NCBI GenBank assembly: GCA_002420085.1
Contig: DIHI01000050.1
Location: 1 to 22,893 of the forward strand
From: Lysobacterales bacterium UBA5700
GTDB lineage: Bacteria > Pseudomonadota > Gammaproteobacteria > Xanthomonadales > Xanthomonadaceae
Reading direction: 5' to 3'
Length of the DNA stretch: 22,893 bases
Within the stretch, counting starts at the first letter, position 1. Each line of letters opens with the position of its first letter. Of the stretch, positions 19,480 to 22,893 are shown in pieces. The notes beneath the pieces were generated by a model. The model was given only the letters and a program-made list of their open reading frames with translations. It searched no databases and was not told where the DNA came from. The translations under genes and the position numbers were made by a program.

Positions 19480-22308
19480 ATGAGCGGAACCGACTGGCGC
19501 CGGCTGTCACCCCTGCTCGACGAACTGATCGACTTGCCCGACCACGCGCGCGAGCGTCGGCTGGCCGAGTTGGCCGAGACCGAGCCGGCGATGGCGCGAG
19601 AAGTGCAGCGGCTGCTCGATCTCGATCGTCGCCATCCCGACTTCCTGGCCGATCCGGCGGTCGCGACCATGCTTGGCCACCCGCTGGTCGGGCGAATGAT
19701 CGGTCCGTATCGCCTCGAACGTGAGATCGGCGAGGGTGGCATGGGCCAGGTCTGGCTGGCCGAGCGTGCCGATGGCCTGTACGAGCGCCGGGTCGCCCTC
19801 AAACTGCTGCGTCCGGGTCTGGCCAGTGCCGACCTCAAGCAACGATTCCAGCGCGAGCGGCAGATCCTGGCCCGGCTGGCGCATGCCCACATCGCCCGCT
19901 TCCTGGATGCCGGAGTCAGCGATGACGGCCAGCCCTATCTGGCCCTGGAGTACATCCAGGGCGAGCCGATCACGGTCTACGCCCGCCGCCAGAATGCCAG
20001 CGTCGCCGATCGGGTCAGGCTGTTGCTCCAGGTCTGTGCGGCGGTCAGTCATGCCCATGCCAGTCTGGTCGTGCATCGCGACCTCAAACCGTCGAACATC
20101 CTGGTGACCCCGGCCGGCGATGTCCGCCTGCTCGATTTCGGGATTGCCAAACTGCTCGATACGCCCAGTTCCGGCAGCGAGCACACCCTGCTCGACGCCC
20201 GTGCCTTCACCCTGCATTACGCCGCACCCGAACAACTGGCCGGCGAGCCGGTCGGCACCATGACCGACGTCTATTCGCTCGGTGTGGTGTTCTATGAGTT
20301 GCTGACCGGCTTCCGACCGTACCGGGTCGAGTCCGACACCGATGCTGCCTGGCAGGCGGCAATTCTCGAAAGCGACGCCATCCGGCCCTCGCTGGCCGTG
20401 CTCAGACCACAGGCGATGTCGGTCCCCGGAGGCGGTGTTGCGCCCAGTCCTGATGCGCGTCTGGCCCGCCAGCTTGCCGGTGACATCGACACGATCGTGC
20501 TCAAGGCCCTGCACAAGGTGCCGGCGCGACGCTATGCCTCGATCGAGGCCCTTGCCCAGGATCTGCAACGCTACCTGGAGGGTCGGCCGATCCTGGCACG
20601 GCCGGCCGGCGTGGGCTATCGCTTCTGCAAGTACCTGCGTCGGCATGGTCTGGCACTGGCGGCCGGGGTCGGCGTGTTCGCGCTGCTCTCGACCAGTCTC
20701 GCGGTTGCCGTCTGGCAGGCGCGCGAGGCGATCAGCGAGGCGGCGCGTGCCCAGGCGATGCAGGGGTTCGTGGTCAGCCTGTTCGAGGGCGATCATGCTC
20801 CGGCGAGCCAGGCGATGGATCTGCGCGGCCTGCTCCAGGCTGGTCTGGAGCGGGCCGGTACCGACCTGGTCGATGAGCCGGTCTCGCAGGTCGCCATGCT
20901 CGGACTGATTGCCCGCCTGCTCAACAACATCGGCGATCATGACCAGGCACTGGACGCCATCGGCCTGCAAACCCTCGCGCTGGCCAAACTCGGCGAAGCC
21001 GATCGTCGCGAGGCCCAGATCGATGCCTGGATCGAGCAGGCCCGCGCCCACCGTGGGCTCGGCCAGACCCAGGCATGCGAAGCCCTGTTCGAGGCTGATG
21101 CCAATCCCGAACTGCTCGGTCCCGAGTACACGGCGGCCCGGCGTGCCGACCTGATGTCCGAGAAGGCCCGCTGTCTGCGTCTGACCGGCCGCACACGGGA
21201 GGTCCGCGACCTGCTCGAACATGCCCTGGAACTGCGTCAGACCGACGGCGACAATCGAGCACAGGCCGAGAGTCTGATCGATCTGGCCGCCATCGACGCC
21301 GATGCCGGCTTGCCTGATGAGGCGATCGCCGGCCTGCGCCGGGCACTGGATCGCTTGCGGGTGGCCGAGGAGGACGACGGTCCTCTGGCAGTGGCGATCT
21401 GGCGCAATCTCGGGATGCTCTACCGCGAGCGTGGCGACCTGACCGCCGCCGAGGGTGCTGCCCGCGAAGCCCTGGTGCTGTCCATGCGTCGGCATGGTCC
21501 GGATCATCCGGCCACCGCCGAGAGCCAGTTGCAGTTCGCCGAGGTGCTGATGGAGAACGGCGACCTCGACGGCGCCGAGCGGATGACCGAGGTCGCCCGC
21601 TCGACCCTGGTGGCGCGTTTCGGTGAGCAGCATCCGGATCTGGGTGCGATCTACGAGACGCGCGCGGCAATCGCCTTCGAGCGTGGTGATGCGGAGACCT
21701 CCGAGGCCGAACTGCGCCGGGCGATCGCCATCTGGTCGGCGACTCCCGACCCGATGCGACTTCCGGGCGCACGACTGAGCCTGGGTCGCATCCTGATGGT
21801 CGCCGGGCGTCCGGAAGCGGCCGAAGCGGAATTCCGGGCCGCCCTGGACGGCCGTCGTGGGGTCCATGGCGACGATCATGCCGCCGTCGGCAGCGCCTGG
21901 CGTTTCATTGGCGAGGCGCAGGCCGCCCGCGGCGACTGGGACGCGGCGGAAACCAGCCTGATCCAGGCGGTAGCCCTGATGAATCGCCATTTCGGGCCGC
22001 ATCATCCGGCCTGCGGTGCCGCCGAACTCAGTCTTGCTCGGGCGATGGCCCGGGTCGGCCGGGTCGAGCGTGCCCGTGAACTGGTGCGTGACGTGGCGAA
22101 TCGGTTCGTGGACGAGGGTATCGCCGCCCGCAAACTGCGCTGGCGGGCGGAGGCGGTGCTGGGTGAGTTGGAGTGTGTGGTGGGCGATCCCGGTGGTCGG
22201 GATCGGATCGCCGCCGTGATGGCCGGCATGCCAACCCCCTGGCCAAGCACGCGCTTCGGGCACGATATCGAGAGCCTGGCGGCATTCTGTCCGCCCGATG
22301 CTGGTTGA
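19480..22308 (+). CDS. Transmembrane Ser/Thr protein kinase with C-terminal TPR region
   Basis: A 942-residue Hanks-type kinase. Residues 1-70 are a helical N-terminal region common in this subfamily. The kinase domain (about 75-370) has the glycine loop GEGGMG (84-89), ATP-binding K108, HRDLKPSN (199-206), DFG (219-221) and APEQ (249-252), so all catalytic residues are present. A single membrane segment (389-411, HGLALAAGVGVFALLSTSLAVAV) is followed by about 530 residues of TPR-like helical repeats, several ending in Ala-rich A-[EA]-x-x-x-R-A-L patterns and containing HPATAES and HHPACGAAEL typical of TPR_12. By the usual topology the TPR part is periplasmic and could sense a ligand. It follows the ECF sigma gene on the same strand, so the sigma factor is the likely substrate. 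The ATG at 19480 lacks a clear Shine-Dalgarno sequence. Confidence 0.92.
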   Translation: MSGTDWRRLSPLLDELIDLPDHARERRLAELAETEPAMAREVQRLLDLDRRHPDFLADPAVATMLGHPLVGRMIGPYRLEREIGEGGMGQVWLAERADGLYERRVALKLLRPGLASADLKQRFQRERQILARLAHAHIARFLDAGVSDDGQPYLALEYIQGEPITVYARRQNASVADRVRLLLQVCAAVSHAHASLVVHRDLKPSNILVTPAGDVRLLDFGIAKLLDTPSSGSEHTLLDARAFTLHYAAPEQLAGEPVGTMTDVYSLGVVFYELLTGFRPYRVESDTDAAWQAAILESDAIRPSLAVLRPQAMSVPGGGVAPSPDARLARQLAGDIDTIVLKALHKVPARRYASIEALAQDLQRYLEGRPILARPAGVGYRFCKYLRRHGLALAAGVGVFALLSTSLAVAVWQAREAISEAARAQAMQGFVVSLFEGDHAPASQAMDLRGLLQAGLERAGTDLVDEPVSQVAMLGLIARLLNNIGDHDQALDAIGLQTLALAKLGEADRREAQIDAWIEQARAHRGLGQTQACEALFEADANPELLGPEYTAARRADLMSEKARCLRLTGRTREVRDLLEHALELRQTDGDNRAQAESLIDLAAIDADAGLPDEAIAGLRRALDRLRVAEEDDGPLAVAIWRNLGMLYRERGDLTAAEGAAREALVLSMRRHGPDHPATAESQLQFAEVLMENGDLDGAERMTEVARSTLVARFGEQHPDLGAIYETRAAIAFERGDAETSEAELRRAIAIWSATPDPMRLPGARLSLGRILMVAGRPEAAEAEFRAALDGRRGVHGDDHAAVGSAWRFIGEAQAARGDWDAAETSLIQAVALMNRHFGPHHPACGAAELSLARAMARVGRVERARELVRDVANRFVDEGIAARKLRWRAEAVLGELECVVGDPGGRDRIAAVMAGMPTPWPSTRFGHDIESLAAFCPPDAG

Positions 22309-22316
22309 TCGGCGAC

Positions 22317-22331
22317 GGCCGGCGACCGGCC
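22317..22331. terminator. Short hairpin between the convergent kinase and tdk genes
   Basis: GGCCGG (22317-22322) and CCGGCC (22326-22331) form a 6-pair stem with a CGA loop inside the 33-base gap between two convergent stops. There is only TTC behind it, no real T tract. It could be a weak two-way terminator. Confidence 0.3.
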
Positions 22332-22341
22332 TTCAGCAGGC

Positions 22342-22893
22342 TCAGCGATTCTCGCGGTCGAAGTCCAGGCGGGGCTGTTTCAGCGGCAGGACGCCCTCGC
22401 CAGCGGTGATCTTCTTGAACTCGGCCCGGCTGACCGAAACGTAGCGCTCATTGCCGCCGATTTCGACCTGCGGTCCTTCGGTGATTGCCCGGCCGGCCTC
22501 ATCGACCCGGACCACCATCGTGGCCTTGGCGCCGGAATGGCAGATCGTCTTGATCTCGGTCAGATGGTCGGCCCAGGCCAGCAGATACCGGCTGCCCTCG
22601 AACAGTTCGCCGCGAAAATCGGTGCGCAGTCCATACGACAGCACCGGCACATTCAGGCGATCGACGACATCGGTGAGTTGCCAGACCTGGGCCTTGCTCA
22701 GGAACTGTGCTTCATCGACCAGCAGGCAATGCAGGGGGCCGACGGCCAGGATATCGGCCTCGATCAGGGCGAACAGGTCGTCATCGCGATCGAAGGCATG
22801 GGCATTGGCATTCAGGCCGATCCGCGATGCCACCCGGCCGGCGCCGGCCCGATCGTCCAGGCGCGGCGCCAGGATCAGCGTGCGCATGCCGCG
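22342..22893 (-). CDS. tdk: Thymidine kinase (N-terminus beyond the window)
   Basis: This enzyme phosphorylates thymidine for salvage into dTMP. 183 residues are visible. The apparent ATG at 22887 is internal: the preceding codons continue the frame (RGMRT, as in E. coli ERGMRT), so about 30 N-terminal residues with the P-loop lie outside. Typical features are [19 protein letters not shown], the catalytic Glu in [37 protein letters not shown] and [11 protein letters not shown]. The zinc site is degenerate. E. coli has C-F-C in KTICFCG and C-x-x-H in SVCRKHY, whereas this protein has KTICHSG and SVSRAEF, leaving one of the four ligands. It converges with the kinase gene. Confidence 0.95.
   Translation of the reverse strand, partial: RGMRTLILAPRLDDRAGAGRVASRIGLNANAHAFDRDDDLFALIEADILAVGPLHCLLVDEAQFLSKAQVWQLTDVVDRLNVPVLSYGLRTDFRGELFEGSRYLLAWADHLTEIKTICHSGAKATMVVRVDEAGRAITEGPQVEIGGNERYVSVSRAEFKKITAGEGVLPLKQPRLDFDRENR

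Noticed and set aside
19507..22263. A 918-residue open frame on the minus strand opposite the Ser/Thr kinase
   Set aside because: The plus-strand frame shows every kinase motif; the antisense frame has no recognisable domain and is a by-product of high GC codon bias.
22885..22887. The ATG as the start of thymidine kinase
   Set aside because: The frame continues to the edge with RG before MRT, as in the middle of the E. coli protein, and the P-loop would be missing.

Overview
The window is GC-rich, tightly packed gammaproteobacterial chromosome. The rhlB / trxA-rho arrangement, the long basic tail on RhlB, the mutM type and a three-gene peptide-modification cassette of a kind I know mainly from xanthomonads all point to Lysobacterales (Xanthomonadales); the genus cannot be told from the sequence. 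No gap between genes exceeds about 300 bases. I see no tRNA, rRNA, insertion sequence, CRISPR array or phage gene.

Left part (1-4045), housekeeping. The 5' two thirds of rho (minus, cut by the window edge) follows trxA (minus). rhlB diverges from trxA, giving the familiar rhlB/trxA/rho neighbourhood. rpmB-rpmG (L28, L33) follows with a good sigma-70 promoter and a hairpin terminator.

Middle part (4091-8392), candidate RiPP (ribosomally made, modified peptide) cassette. An 83-residue peptide with an NHLP/Nif11-like leader (plus strand) is flanked by a SagB-like FMN dehydrogenase (minus) and a large membrane protein carrying a divergent class III nucleotide cyclase domain, one membrane segment and a TPR region (minus). 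These match the 'putative modified peptide', 'peptide maturation dehydrogenase' and 'peptide modification system cyclase' families (TIGR04509/04511/04510, from memory), whose product and chemistry are, as far as I know, undescribed. This is the most interesting system here. The peptide has almost no Cys/Ser/Thr in its C-terminal part, and the cyclase domain lacks a usual catalytic residue.

Next (8517-15963), signalling. On the minus strand lie a cNMP-domain/GGDEF diguanylate cyclase, a DEDDh exonuclease and a cNMP-CBS-DUF294 nucleotidyltransferase-like protein. Divergent from these is an 1162-residue hybrid histidine kinase with a solute:sodium-symporter-like membrane domain. A cyclase gene and two proteins with cyclic-nucleotide-binding folds therefore sit together.

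Right part (15980-22893). gtrA and a fatty acid desaturase (minus) suggest envelope and lipid functions. mutM (plus) diverges from the desaturase. An ECF sigma factor is followed by a transmembrane Ser/Thr kinase with a TPR-rich C-terminus; the sigma factor has Thr where ordinary ECFs are acidic, which suggests control by phosphorylation. The window ends inside tdk (minus), which has lost most of its zinc ligands.
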